From: Chitinophaga caseinilytica
GTDB taxonomy: Bacteria > Bacteroidota > Bacteroidia > Chitinophagales > Chitinophagaceae
Direction of reading: 5' to 3'
Assembly (NCBI RefSeq): GCF_038396765.1
Contig: NZ_CP150096.1
Span: forward strand, 1,595,001-1,659,000
DNA: 64,000 nt
Shown here: positions 27,280-36,335 of the stretch, piece after piece
Position numbering within the stretch: position 1 is the first letter of the stretch
Layout of the letters: the number at the start of each line of letters is the position of its first letter
The notes under the pieces: model-generated
The model's input: the letters and a program-made list of their open reading frames with translations, nothing else
What the model was told of the DNA's origin: nothing
The model's database searches: none
Program-made: the position numbers and the translations under genes

Positions 27280-28386
27280 TTATTTGGAAAGAGCAGCTTC
27301 TTTTTGCATGATCTCACCGATGGCCTGCACGAGCGCGGAAACGTCTTCCGGGAAGATCTGGCCGATGTTGCCGATGCGGAAAGCGTTGGTTTTGCTCAGT
27401 TTGCCGGGATAGATGACGAAGTTGCGATCGCTCAGTGCCTGGTAGAATGCTTCGAATTGGAAGGAGGGATCGTTGGGATAGAGGAACGACGTGATGATGT
27501 GCCCCTGGATTTCCGGGCGCAGGTACTGCACGAAGCCGAGGGCTTCCATCCCCTTGTCGAGCGTTTCCTTGTTTTTGCGGTAGCGCGCCTCGCGTGCGGG
27601 GATGCCGCCTTCTTCCTCCAGTTCGCGCATCGCCTGGCGGAAAGCCATGATGCTGAGCGTGGGCGGGGTGAAGCGGAATTGTCCGTTCGTTTCGAGGCCG
27701 TTCCATTGTTCATACAGATCGAGGCTGAGGCTGCGCGCCTGGCCTTTCGTTTTGAGGAGCGCAACTTTTTCCGCGATCACGAACGCGAACCCGGGAATGC
27801 CTTCGATGCATTTGTTGGATGAGGATACGAGGAACTGGATATGAGCCTTGCGGATGTCGATCTCCACGCCGCCGAAGCTGCTCATGGCATCTACGATGAA
27901 CGTTTTGCCGAGCTCCGCGCAAATGGCGCCGATGGCTTCGATGGGATTGAAAAGCCCGGTAGTGGTTTCGCTGTGGATGCAGGCCACATGCGTGATGTGG
28001 GGCGCCTGTTCCAGCTGGCGGCGCACGGCGGCGGGGTCTGTTATTTCGTCTTCTTCGAAGCGGAGCACGGTGTGCGGCAGTTTGTGGATGGCGCACATTT
28101 TTACGATGCGCTCGCCGTAAGCGCCGTTGCTCAAAACCAGGAGGTGATCGTTTTCGCCGATGGTGCTGCTGATGACGCTTTCCACGCCGAAGGTGCCGGA
28201 GCCCTGCATCAGCACGGTTTCATACCCTTCTTCTTTCGACACATGGCCCAGTACCGGCAATGCTTCGCGGATCTCTTTCACGGTGGTCACGAACGCGGCG
28301 TCGCGCGAGCCCATATCTTCCATGGCTGCGGCTTTTACGGAGTGCGAAGTGGTGAGCGGGCCGGGTGTGAATAACAGTTTCTTCAT
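27280..28386 (-). CDS. phnW: 2-aminoethylphosphonate--pyruvate transaminase
   Basis: A 368-residue class V aminotransferase that moves the amine of 2-aminoethylphosphonate to pyruvate, giving phosphonoacetaldehyde and alanine. It begins LLFTPGPLTTSHSVKAAAM, the family signature; SRDAAFVTTVKEIR follows; the PLP-pairing Asp is in FIVDAMSSFGG and the Schiff-base Lys in VSSSNKCIEGIPGF. The start overlaps the stop of the upstream DUF5690 gene by 4 bp, a strong sign of co-translation with that transporter. Length and motifs are normal for PhnW. Confidence 0.95.
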   Translation of the reverse strand: MKKLLFTPGPLTTSHSVKAAAMEDMGSRDAAFVTTVKEIREALPVLGHVSKEEGYETVLMQGSGTFGVESVISSTIGENDHLLVLSNGAYGERIVKMCAIHKLPHTVLRFEEDEITDPAAVRRQLEQAPHITHVACIHSETTTGLFNPIEAIGAICAELGKTFIVDAMSSFGGVEIDIRKAHIQFLVSSSNKCIEGIPGFAFVIAEKVALLKTKGQARSLSLDLYEQWNGLETNGQFRFTPPTLSIMAFRQAMRELEEEGGIPAREARYRKNKETLDKGMEALGFVQYLRPEIQGHIITSFLYPNDPSFQFEAFYQALSDRNFVIYPGKLSKTNAFRIGNIGQIFPEDVSALVQAIGEIMQKEAALSK

Positions 28387-29714
28387 AAATGTATTGTAAA
28401 GTTGTGCAGGTTCGGCGTTACGGGCGCTTCCGTTTTGCGGAAGAGGTTGCGGATGCCGTGTTTGCGGTTGAAATATACGAAAGCGGTGATTAACAGGGCA
28501 AGACAGGCGAAGCAGAGCAGGTAGCTGAACTGCATGAGCACGCGGCTCCAGCGGAGGTCTTTCATGAAAAACTCACGGTAGAGCAAAAGTCCCACACTGC
28601 CGAGGTATCCGATGGCGTCGCAGCCGTACACGAAAAATCCGGCGTTGGCTTTCAGTTTGAACAGCGCGATCAGCCTTTCGAACAGTGCCACCTGGATGGG
28701 GATGTATGCGAGGAACAGTCCTGTGCCCAGCGTCAGCATCCAGCTGTAGGGGCCGATGGCCTGGCGGTGGTAGAGCAGTGTGCTGGCGCCTGTCATGAGG
28801 ATGCCGATCGCGATAAGGCCCTTGGTGGCCCACAATCCACGGATATTATTACGGATGAGCGACAGGCAAGACACGCAGGCCACTACGATCACCGTGCTGA
28901 TGAGCTCCGTTTGTGCGAGGATGCCGCGGCTCCAGTGGTTGCCGCCGATCTCGTTCCAGATTTCCACGCTGAAATTGTCGCGGAAATCGCGGAGGGTGGT
29001 GAGCAGGCAATAGATAAGGAGGATGCAGAGCAGCCCGGGCCAGAAGTTCCGTACGATGTCTGACTTATCGGCCGGGGTCATGGGTGCGCGCTCAGCGCGG
29101 AGGAGCTTATCCGTTTCGCTGGGGGCGGGGATGACGGAGAGCATCCAGATGAACAGGCAGGTGAGCGGGATAAACAGGAGGCCGATGACGAAGGGCATCC
29201 AGAATTCGGTGATCCACGGGAGCAGCGATTGTATCTCCAGGTAAATGGTTTTCAGGATGCCGGAGGCGGCGATGATGGAAATGCTGAGCCCCATGCCCAG
29301 GATCTCCGTGAAGCGGCGGCCTTCCAGGAAGCTGAAGATGACGCCCCAGACCATCCCCAGGGGGAGGCCGTTGAGGAAAAGGAAGAAGAAATTATAGGGA
29401 TAGGGAACGAGCGCGAACCCCAGCAGCGCCAGCAATGCAAACCCGATCAGGCACGCCACCAGCCGGATGCGCTGCTCCGGGCGCAATTCTGAAATTATCT
29501 TGATGCCGGCGAACTTGGAGACCATATACCCCATTACCTGCGCGATGATCAGCACCGTTTTGTACCCCAGCCCGAACAGGGTCAGCCCCTCATAAAGCCC
29601 GGTATTAAAGGGCTTCCGGAATGCATACATACAGAAATACGTGCCGAAGGAGGCAAGGAGGCACCAGGCGATGAAAAATATGCCCGACGGTTGTTGAAGC
29701 CTTTTGTGGATCAT
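28383..29714 (-). CDS. DUF5690-family MFS/OPA-like transporter, candidate phosphonate permease
   Basis: A 443-residue polytopic protein with about 12 membrane helices. The first helix ends in FGTYFCMYAFRKPFNTGLYE, which resembles the Arg-Lys segment of organophosphate:phosphate antiporters (GlpT/UhpT), where the Arg binds phosphate; other clear helices include GMVWGVIFSFLEGRRF and LLCILLIYCLLTTLRDFRDN. DUF5690 has no experimentally assigned substrate that I know of. Because its stop overlaps the phnW start by 4 bp, I infer that it carries 2-aminoethylphosphonate across the inner membrane. No PhnCDE or PhnSTUV ABC transporter is present in the window. Confidence 0.75.
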   Translation of the reverse strand: MIHKRLQQPSGIFFIAWCLLASFGTYFCMYAFRKPFNTGLYEGLTLFGLGYKTVLIIAQVMGYMVSKFAGIKIISELRPEQRIRLVACLIGFALLALLGFALVPYPYNFFFLFLNGLPLGMVWGVIFSFLEGRRFTEILGMGLSISIIAASGILKTIYLEIQSLLPWITEFWMPFVIGLLFIPLTCLFIWMLSVIPAPSETDKLLRAERAPMTPADKSDIVRNFWPGLLCILLIYCLLTTLRDFRDNFSVEIWNEIGGNHWSRGILAQTELISTVIVVACVSCLSLIRNNIRGLWATKGLIAIGILMTGASTLLYHRQAIGPYSWMLTLGTGLFLAYIPIQVALFERLIALFKLKANAGFFVYGCDAIGYLGSVGLLLYREFFMKDLRWSRVLMQFSYLLCFACLALLITAFVYFNRKHGIRNLFRKTEAPVTPNLHNFTIHL

Positions 29715-30022
29715 AGTAACGTGTGTTTAGTATATCCAACCTGTCACCCTCTTCGAGTTTAATATTTGTAAATTATGAAAATTCTTTAAATTCGGGAAAG
29801 GTTTCCACGTAGAATTTTTAAAACTAGATCAAAATCTACTGTAATAGGCTGTCAGATTGCTATTGAACGAAGTTCGCGCGTTTGGTTTTTTCCACGGAGT
29901 TTAGCGTGTTAAGGAATTATTATTTTAATATTTCTATACTATTAAATTTAGTAATACTTAACATTTGGTTTATACATCGTCCCCATTTTTGTATTCGCAA
30001 ACCGTTTAATCCTTTCCTTTTT
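29715..30022. other. 308-bp divergent intergenic region between DUF5690-phnW and susC 2
   Basis: AT-rich, without a credible ORF. A 5-4-5 inverted repeat TAGAT-CAAA-ATCTA lies at 29825-29838. TAACATTTG, a -7-like element with one extra spacer base, lies on the plus strand about 55 bp before the susC ATG. The region must hold promoters for both directions. Confidence 0.55.
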
Positions 30023-33000
30023 ATGCATTACATTTTACAACCACTTCTCAGGGTAGCCCTCCTGGCGCTCATCCTCGCGCTGCCATGCATCCCCGCATGG
30101 GCGCAAACACTGGTTTCGGGCAAGGTCGTGTCCGAAGACAGTCAGCCGGTCCCCGGCGTCACCGTTAAAGTCAAAGGCGGAAACACCGGCACCGTCACCG
30201 ACGCCGACGGCAAATTCTCCATCAGCTGCGCGTCCGACGCCGTGCTCGTTTTCTCTTCGCTCGGGTTCCTCCGGCAGGAAGTACCCGTGGCAGGACAATC
30301 CTCCCTTTCCGTAACCCTCGCCACCGACAAAAAATCGCTCGATGAAGTTGTGGTAACGGCCCTCGGCATCAAGAAAGAAAAGAAAGCCGTCGGTTTTTCC
30401 GTGCAGGAAGTAAAAGGGGCCGACCTCGTGAAAGCCCGTGAGCCCAATGCCGTCAACTCCCTCTCGGGCAAAGTGTCTGGCCTGCTCATCGCTTCCAATC
30501 CCAACCTCTTCGGCAACCCAGACATCCGCCTCCGCGGCGTGAAACCGCTTATCGTCGTAGACGGGGTGCCCATCAGCTCCGATTCCTGGAACCTCAGTCC
30601 GGACGACATCGAGTCGTATTCCGTGCTCAAAGGCCCCACAGCCTCCGCGCTCTACGGCTCCCGCGGTGTGAACGGCGCCATCCAGATCACCACCAAGCGC
30701 GGCACCTCCGGCACCCGCGTCGATTTCAACACCAGCCAGCAATTGCAGGCCGGGTACAACGCCATCCCCGAAACCCAGAACGATTACGGCCCCGGCGATT
30801 ACGGCGAATATGCCTTCGGCGACGGTAAAGGCGGCGGCATCAACGACGTGGACTACAACCAGTGGGGCCCGAAATTCAACGTGAAAGACCCTTCCACCGC
30901 CAGCGGATGGAAAGAGCTCCCCCAATTCGACAGTCCCATCGATCCCGCCACCGGCAAACCCATTCCCACGCCCTGGCTGCAGCGCGGGCCCAACAACCTC
31001 CGCAACTTCCTCCGCAACGGTTTCCTGTCTACCGCCAACGTAGCCGTATCGTCGAGGAACGAAAAAACGGACATCCGACTTTCAGCTTCACATACCTACC
31101 AGCGCGGCCAGGTGCCCAACACCCACGTCAACATCACCAACGTGAACCTGGCGGGCGGCGTGAATTTCACGGACCGGTTGCGGGTAGACGTGAACATCAA
31201 TTACAACAAACAATACACGCCCAACTTTCCCAACCTGGCGTATGGCCCCAACAGCTTCATTTACTATCTGACCATCTGGGGTGGCGCCGATTTCGACGTG
31301 CGCGACCTGAAGAACTACTGGCAGAAAGGGAAAGAGGGCATCCAGCAGTACAACTTCGAGTATTTCCGCTACAACAACCCCTGGTTCATCGCCAACGAAT
31401 GGTTGCGCGGATATTATAAAGACGATGTGTACGGCTACATTTCCGCGAACTACAAGATCGCGAAGAACTTCAATGCCATGCTGCGCACGCATATCAATAC
31501 CAGCAACCTCTACGAAAGCAACAAGCTCCCCTATTCCGCCGGCGCCTACGAAGCCAACCTGAAAGGGAAGTACCGCGAATGGTGGACGTACAACTTTGAG
31601 AACAATACCGATTTCCTGTTGACGTACGACAAGGACTTCGGCCGTCACTTCGAGCTGTCGGCCCACGCCGGCGCCAACCTCCGGACGCTGAACACCCGGA
31701 ACATCTACGGGGAAACGGCTGACCTGCTCATCCCGATGTGGTACAACTTCGAGAACACCAGCGAGCAGCGCAAGCCCACCAACTATACCGCCACGCAGCA
31801 AGTGGGAAGCGCCTATGCTTCGGTAGACCTTTCGTACCGGAACTATCTCTTCCTCGGCCTTACCGGCAGGATGGACCACTCTTCCACCTTGCCCCTCAGC
31901 AACAACACGTATTTCTACCCCTCCGTATCGCTGAGCGGCATCGTGTCCGAAATGGTGAAACTGCCTGAAGTGATCAACTACTGGAAAGTGCGCGGATCCT
32001 GGGCGCGCGTGGGCGCAGACCTTTCCATCTATTCCAACATCGCCAACTACACCCTCGGCACCCGCTGGGCCAACATGCCTTCCGCTTATTATGCCGACAA
32101 AATCTTCAACGACCAGATCAAGCCGTATTTCAGTACCTCTTTCGAAGTGGGAACGGACATGCGCCTGCTGAAAAACAGGCTCGGGTTGGATGTGGCGTAT
32201 TACCGCGCGGTGGATGGCCCGCAGGTGTTCGATAATCCCGTTTCCGAGACTTCCGGCTACCTGTCGAAAAAACTGAACGGCCTGAAGTATATGCGCCGCG
32301 GCGTGGAAGTGACGCTGAACGGAACACCCGTTTCCTCCGGGAAATTCAAGTGGGACGTGATGGTGAACTGGACAACCTACAAGCCTTATCTGCAGGAGAT
32401 TTACGGCGACCAGCAGAAGCTGGGCTACATCAAGGTTGGCGAGCGCTCCGACGCTTATTACACCACCGATTTCTACCGCTCGCCCGACGGGAAGATCGTG
32501 TATGGCAGCAATGGTCTGCCGGTGAAAGATCCGCTGCCGAAGAAAGTAGGATATTTTACGCCCGACTGGTTCGGCGGCCTCAGCAATACCTTCACTTTGG
32601 GCGACTGGCGGTTCTCTTTCCTGCTCGACGGGCGCGTTGGCGGCAAAACGCTGAACTACGTGAACCAGAAACTCTGGCAGGGCGGCCGTCACCCAGACGC
32701 CGGGCCTGCCGAAAGGGAGAAAGACGCGCTCCGCGACCCCGTTACCGGGAAACCGATCCCGCACTGGACGGGCGATGGCGTGATCGTGACCAAAGGGGAA
32801 CTGAAGCGCGACGGCGACGGCAACGTGATCTCCGATACCCGGGAATTTGCGACCAATACCAATAAGACCACGTTCCAGGACTGGGCTTACAACCTCATGG
32901 GGGCCGAGATTTCCAACGTCATCGATCAGACCTTCGTGAAGCTCCGCGATGTTACGCTCACCTACAACCTGCCGGCCAGCAAGCTGTCGCGGACGCCGTT

Positions 33001-33151
33001 CAAATCCGCCAACGTATCGTTCGTGGCGCGGAACCTCATGTATTTCACCAAGTACAAGAACATCGACCTCGACCAGTTCATCGAAGGCAACAACGGATTG
33101 CAGACGCCTTCCGTGAAAAGCTATGGCATCAACCTGAATTTTTCCTTCTGA
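30023..33151 (+). CDS. SusC/RagA-family TonB-linked outer-membrane protein (pair 2, phosphonate locus)
   Basis: A 1042-residue receptor from the ATG at 30023 (MHYILQPLLRVALLALILAL, signal peptide ending ...AWAQ); a longer TTG frame upstream adds a non-signal leader. CarboxypepD_reg-like domain (VSGKVVSEDSQPVPGVTV), then LDEVVVTALGIKKEKKAVGF typical of one SusC subgroup, plug (DIRLRGVKPLIVVDGVPISS, LYGSRGVNGAIQITTKRG) and beta-barrel ending NLNFSF. It is divergent from DUF5690-phnW and next to no glycosidase. The position suggests outer-membrane uptake of a phosphonate-bearing compound; this is inference. Confidence 0.92.
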   Translation: MHYILQPLLRVALLALILALPCIPAWAQTLVSGKVVSEDSQPVPGVTVKVKGGNTGTVTDADGKFSISCASDAVLVFSSLGFLRQEVPVAGQSSLSVTLATDKKSLDEVVVTALGIKKEKKAVGFSVQEVKGADLVKAREPNAVNSLSGKVSGLLIASNPNLFGNPDIRLRGVKPLIVVDGVPISSDSWNLSPDDIESYSVLKGPTASALYGSRGVNGAIQITTKRGTSGTRVDFNTSQQLQAGYNAIPETQNDYGPGDYGEYAFGDGKGGGINDVDYNQWGPKFNVKDPSTASGWKELPQFDSPIDPATGKPIPTPWLQRGPNNLRNFLRNGFLSTANVAVSSRNEKTDIRLSASHTYQRGQVPNTHVNITNVNLAGGVNFTDRLRVDVNINYNKQYTPNFPNLAYGPNSFIYYLTIWGGADFDVRDLKNYWQKGKEGIQQYNFEYFRYNNPWFIANEWLRGYYKDDVYGYISANYKIAKNFNAMLRTHINTSNLYESNKLPYSAGAYEANLKGKYREWWTYNFENNTDFLLTYDKDFGRHFELSAHAGANLRTLNTRNIYGETADLLIPMWYNFENTSEQRKPTNYTATQQVGSAYASVDLSYRNYLFLGLTGRMDHSSTLPLSNNTYFYPSVSLSGIVSEMVKLPEVINYWKVRGSWARVGADLSIYSNIANYTLGTRWANMPSAYYADKIFNDQIKPYFSTSFEVGTDMRLLKNRLGLDVAYYRAVDGPQVFDNPVSETSGYLSKKLNGLKYMRRGVEVTLNGTPVSSGKFKWDVMVNWTTYKPYLQEIYGDQQKLGYIKVGERSDAYYTTDFYRSPDGKIVYGSNGLPVKDPLPKKVGYFTPDWFGGLSNTFTLGDWRFSFLLDGRVGGKTLNYVNQKLWQGGRHPDAGPAEREKDALRDPVTGKPIPHWTGDGVIVTKGELKRDGDGNVISDTREFATNTNKTTFQDWAYNLMGAEISNVIDQTFVKLRDVTLTYNLPASKLSRTPFKSANVSFVARNLMYFTKYKNIDLDQFIEGNNGLQTPSVKSYGINLNFSF

Positions 33152-33169
33152 TCCCGCAAAAAACATCAC

Positions 33170-34678
33170 ATGAAACAACTTACCAACATCCTCATATGTG
33201 CCGCGCTGGCTTTGGGTGCCGCGTCGTGCAAAAAGTTCGAAGGGCTGCAAGACAACCCGAACAAGCCCACTGTTTCCCCGCCCACGCTTTTGCTCACCGG
33301 CGTGCTGATCGACCTCAAAGAAAACCCCTGGGACCAGGCGCAGCGCGAAAACCAGTTCTGGGTCTCCAACTTCGACTACTATGCCAGCCAGGGCTACAAC
33401 TGGAGCTCCACGGGCATGCGGTACAACGTGTTGCGCAACATCCAGAAAATGGAAGAGGAAGCGAACCGCCTGGGTGGAGACGAAAACAAGCCTTACCTCA
33501 TCATCGCGAAATTCCTGAAAGCCTGGTGCTATATCGATATGACGATGAAGTTCGGCGACATTCCCATGAGCGAAGCCATGCAGTCGGGCAACGAAAACTT
33601 TACGCCCAAATACGACGCGCAGAAGGAAGTGTTCCGCCAGAGCCTGGCCCTGCTGGAATCCGCCGCCGCTGAAATGAAAGCTTTCCTCGACGCCGCCAAA
33701 CGGAACAAGATCAATGGCGATTTTATGTTCGACGGCGACCTCGACAAATGGCACAAGCTCATCAATTCCACACGCCTGCGCGTACTCATCAACCTCAGCA
33801 AACATGCAGACGATGCCGACCTCCAGGTGAAAGCCAAATTCGCCGCCATCCTCGCCGCTCCCGCGAATTTCCCGATCATGGAAGCGAATGCGGACAACTA
33901 CCAGGTGGTGTTCAACGGCAACATCCAGGACAACCGATATCCGCTCGGGCCCTATAATCGCGGGTTCGATCGTGGCCGGAACAATATGGGCGCCACTTAC
34001 CTCGACACGATGGTGGCCTATAAAGATCCCCGCACTTTCGAGATCGCCGAGCCGGTGGATACGGCCAAGCATCACAACATCCCTGGTTTCGCCACGCGGT
34101 TTTCTTCCTACAAAGGCGGCAGAACGGGCGATGTGCTGAGCGATCTCTCGTCGCAGAACGCCAACGGTTACCTTTCATACGGCAACGAGCGCCGCTATTG
34201 GCAGACGGGCAGCGGTGAGCCCTGCATCCAGCTGGGCTTCCCGGAAACCTGCTTCTCCATCGCCGAAGCCATTCAGCGCGGATGGGCGCCCGGCGACGCG
34301 GAAAGCTGGTACAAGAAAGGGATCAAGGCTTCGTTCGCGTTTTACGGACTGGGCGAAGACGTATTCAATAACTGGTACGCCGCCACGCCGAAAGCGCAAT
34401 ACAAAGGCAATAACGCCGATGGATTGAAGCAGATCCTCCTGCAGAAATACCTCGCGTTCTTCATGAACTCCGGGCGCCAGGCGTATTACCAGTACCGCCG
34501 CACCGGCATCCCGACGTTCGATGTAGGGCCGGCCAATGCCAACGGCGGAAAAATCCCCCGGCGCTGGCTCTATCCGCAGCGCGAGTACCAAACCAATAAC
34601 GACCAGGTGAAAGCCGCGCTGCAACGGCAGTTCGGCGGCACAGACGATATCAACGGCGATATGTGGTTGATCAAGTAA
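33170..34678 (+). CDS. SusD/RagB-family (SusD-like_2) nutrient-binding lipoprotein (pair 2)
   Basis: A 502-residue lipoprotein starting 18 bp after susC 2 (MKQLTNILICAALALGAASC, lipid Cys at residue 20). It belongs to the shorter SusD-like_2 group: DNPNKPTVSPPTLLLTG at the N-terminus, the TPR segment YLIIAKFLKAWCYIDMTMKF, and the C-terminal ILLQKYLAFFMNSGRQAYYQ with GGKIPRRWLYPQ. The group is often paired with receptors for peptides or small molecules rather than classic polysaccharide systems. It would form the lid on SusC 2. A strong terminator ends the operon. Confidence 0.9.
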   Translation: MKQLTNILICAALALGAASCKKFEGLQDNPNKPTVSPPTLLLTGVLIDLKENPWDQAQRENQFWVSNFDYYASQGYNWSSTGMRYNVLRNIQKMEEEANRLGGDENKPYLIIAKFLKAWCYIDMTMKFGDIPMSEAMQSGNENFTPKYDAQKEVFRQSLALLESAAAEMKAFLDAAKRNKINGDFMFDGDLDKWHKLINSTRLRVLINLSKHADDADLQVKAKFAAILAAPANFPIMEANADNYQVVFNGNIQDNRYPLGPYNRGFDRGRNNMGATYLDTMVAYKDPRTFEIAEPVDTAKHHNIPGFATRFSSYKGGRTGDVLSDLSSQNANGYLSYGNERRYWQTGSGEPCIQLGFPETCFSIAEAIQRGWAPGDAESWYKKGIKASFAFYGLGEDVFNNWYAATPKAQYKGNNADGLKQILLQKYLAFFMNSGRQAYYQYRRTGIPTFDVGPANANGGKIPRRWLYPQREYQTNNDQVKAALQRQFGGTDDINGDMWLIK

Positions 34679-34694
34679 ACAGTGATTGAAAAGC

Positions 34695-34726
34695 AAAGGG
34701 CCTTCCGTCTGGAAGGCCCTTTTTTT
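34695..34726. terminator. Bidirectional terminator between susD 2 and the BtuF-like gene
   Basis: AAAGGGCCTTCC (34695-34706), loop GTCT, GGAAGGCCCTTT (34711-34722) plus T run. It overlaps the last bases of the convergent BtuF-like gene. Confidence 0.88.
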
Positions 34727-35660
34727 ATGCGGTCACCGCCCGGGGATCGATGGAGCGGAATTTATGTTGCAAGTGTTGCGGCGGGGGGAAGATGTGGGGA
34801 TGGAAGAGGTGCGCGAGCACTTCCACGCCATCCGTGAGGGTACTGGCGCTGGGTTGGGTGAAAAGATCGTAATCCGCGAGATGGACTTCGTTGTTGCGGA
34901 CGGCCTGGAGGTTTTCCCAGCCCGGTACTTTGGTGACGAGGTCCAGCTCGTCGAGCGAGCGGCCGGTAAGGAACCCGCAGGGTGCGATCACGAGCACTTC
35001 GGGATCGTAGCGGAAGATTTTTTCCCAGGGCGTAACGATGGAGTCGCCAGCGGGGTTAGACAGCATATCGACCCCGCCTGCGTAGGCCACCTGGTAAGGG
35101 ATCCAGTGCCCGCAGTTGTAAACCGGCGCCATCCATTCCATGATCATCACGCGGCGGAGGGGCGAGCGGTGCTGGCGAAGGTGGTCCACCACGGCGTCGA
35201 GCCTTTGCTGGAGCGCGGTCACGTATGCGAAAGCAGCAGCTTCCTCGCCGAGGGCGCGGCCGATGGTAATGGCGCACTGGAAAACATCGTCGAGGTTATT
35301 GGGACTGAGGCTCACGAGCGCGGGCTGCTTGTCCAGTTTGTAGACGGCCTGCTGCGTGCAGTGCGTATCGATCTGGCAAACTTCACACACGTCCTGCGTG
35401 AAAATCACGTCGGGCGAGATGGAGGCCAGCAGCGGTTCGTCTACGTAATAGAGGCTTTTGCCCTGCGCTTTGGAAGCGGAGAATATCCGGTCGATTTCCT
35501 CGCTGCTGTAATGTTTGTCTTCGAGCACACAGCGGACCACTTTCTGCTTTTCGGCCAGTGCGGCGGTCGGGCATTCGAATGTGATGCCGTCGAGCAGGTG
35601 CTGGAGGCCCATGTCGTAGATCATTTGCGTAGCGGCGGGGAGGAAGGAACTGGCGGTCAT
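34725..35660 (-). CDS. BtuF-like (COG0614) cobalamin-binding protein without signal peptide
   Basis: A 311-residue periplasmic-binding-protein fold of the helical-backbone (BtuF/FecB) type: SFLPAATQMIYDMGLQHLL at the start, SPDVIFTQDVCEVCQIDTHC with clustered Cys, the linker helix region, then YDPEVLVIAPCGF and GWENLQAVRNNEVHLADYD. It begins MTASSFLPAATQ directly at the binding domain with no signal peptide or lipobox, and the 63 bp upstream hold a hairpin, not coding sequence. It is the third gene below a B12 riboswitch, so cobalamin is the likely ligand, but a cytoplasmic protein of this fold is not a normal ABC partner and no BtuCD is present. Confidence 0.78.
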   Translation of the reverse strand: MTASSFLPAATQMIYDMGLQHLLDGITFECPTAALAEKQKVVRCVLEDKHYSSEEIDRIFSASKAQGKSLYYVDEPLLASISPDVIFTQDVCEVCQIDTHCTQQAVYKLDKQPALVSLSPNNLDDVFQCAITIGRALGEEAAAFAYVTALQQRLDAVVDHLRQHRSPLRRVMIMEWMAPVYNCGHWIPYQVAYAGGVDMLSNPAGDSIVTPWEKIFRYDPEVLVIAPCGFLTGRSLDELDLVTKVPGWENLQAVRNNEVHLADYDLFTQPSASTLTDGVEVLAHLFHPHIFPPPQHLQHKFRSIDPRAVTA

Positions 35661-35689
35661 ATCAGGATCGGGTGGTTGGGTGGAAAGGG

Positions 35690-35716
35690 AAAAGGCCGGT
35701 TTGCGGCCGGCCTTTT
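35690..35716 (-). terminator. Perfect hairpin inside the B12 operon, probable partial terminator
   Basis: AAAAGGCCGG (35690-35699), loop of seven, CCGGCCTTTT (35707-35716): a perfect 10-bp stem in the 63-bp gap between the DUF6580 stop and the BtuF-like start. On the minus strand the stem ends in four U, enough for partial termination. Confidence 0.65.
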
Positions 35717-35723
35717 CGTGATA

Positions 35724-36320
35724 TTATCGGGCGGAAAGCGCCGGGACCCTGTTTTCCAGCCAGCTGAACAGGCCGAAAAAGATGCCGCTGTACACGACAT
35801 TGGAGATCAGGGTGTTTTTGATGAAGGGGATGCCCAGGGCGTAGCACTTCATGAGGCCGGCGAAATCGCGGCTGAAGGGCAGGCCGGTGGTCATGTCGAT
35901 GCTGGTAGGGCGCATCCAGGTGCCGAAGTCCACGATCAGCCAGTACACGATCGCTGCGAGGATGGAAGCGCCGAGAACGGGGAGCACCTTTACATTGCGG
36001 ATCACCAGCTGGCCAATGAGCACCATCGCGGCGAAGCCGATATAATTCCAGTACCAGCCTTCGAACAGGAAACCGTCCGCATACGCCGCATACACCGTTT
36101 TCATCATGATCACATCGCTGAGGAAAAGCGCCAGCAAAGGGAACAGGTAGCTCTTCCATTTATCGGCGAACATCGCGCCGCCGAAAAGCGCCATGGCGCC
36201 CAGCGGGGAAAAGTTGGAGAAAGGAGTGAGCTGGCCTGCGGCAAGCACGCGCAGCACGCCGCCCGCTACGATGAAAAGCAGTAATACGATGAAACGCGGT
36301 TGGATTTGTTTGATGGACAT
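35724..36320 (-). CDS. DUF6580-family membrane protein, putative cobalamin-related transporter
   Basis: A 198-residue protein with about five or six membrane helices (RFIVLLLFIVAGGVLRVLAA, YIGFAAMVLIGQLVIRNV, VLPVLGASILAAIVYWLIVD, IKNTLISNVVYSGIFFGLFS) and the conserved TPFSNFSPLGAMALFGGAMF loop. DUF6580 proteins resemble the substrate-binding S component of ECF vitamin transporters in size and helix count. The gene lies 15 bp after the TonB receptor under the B12 riboswitch, so I infer a role in moving cobalamin or a precursor across the inner membrane. No EcfT/EcfA partners are in the window. Confidence 0.7.
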   Translation of the reverse strand: MSIKQIQPRFIVLLLFIVAGGVLRVLAAGQLTPFSNFSPLGAMALFGGAMFADKWKSYLFPLLALFLSDVIMMKTVYAAYADGFLFEGWYWNYIGFAAMVLIGQLVIRNVKVLPVLGASILAAIVYWLIVDFGTWMRPTSIDMTTGLPFSRDFAGLMKCYALGIPFIKNTLISNVVYSGIFFGLFSWLENRVPALSAR

Positions 36321-36335
36321 GCGTCAGTTTTTAAA

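Noticed and set aside
30035..34075. Very long minus-strand frames (up to 995 codons) across susC 2 and susD 2
   Set aside because: Antisense shadows created by the codon bias of the SusCD genes; no domain features.
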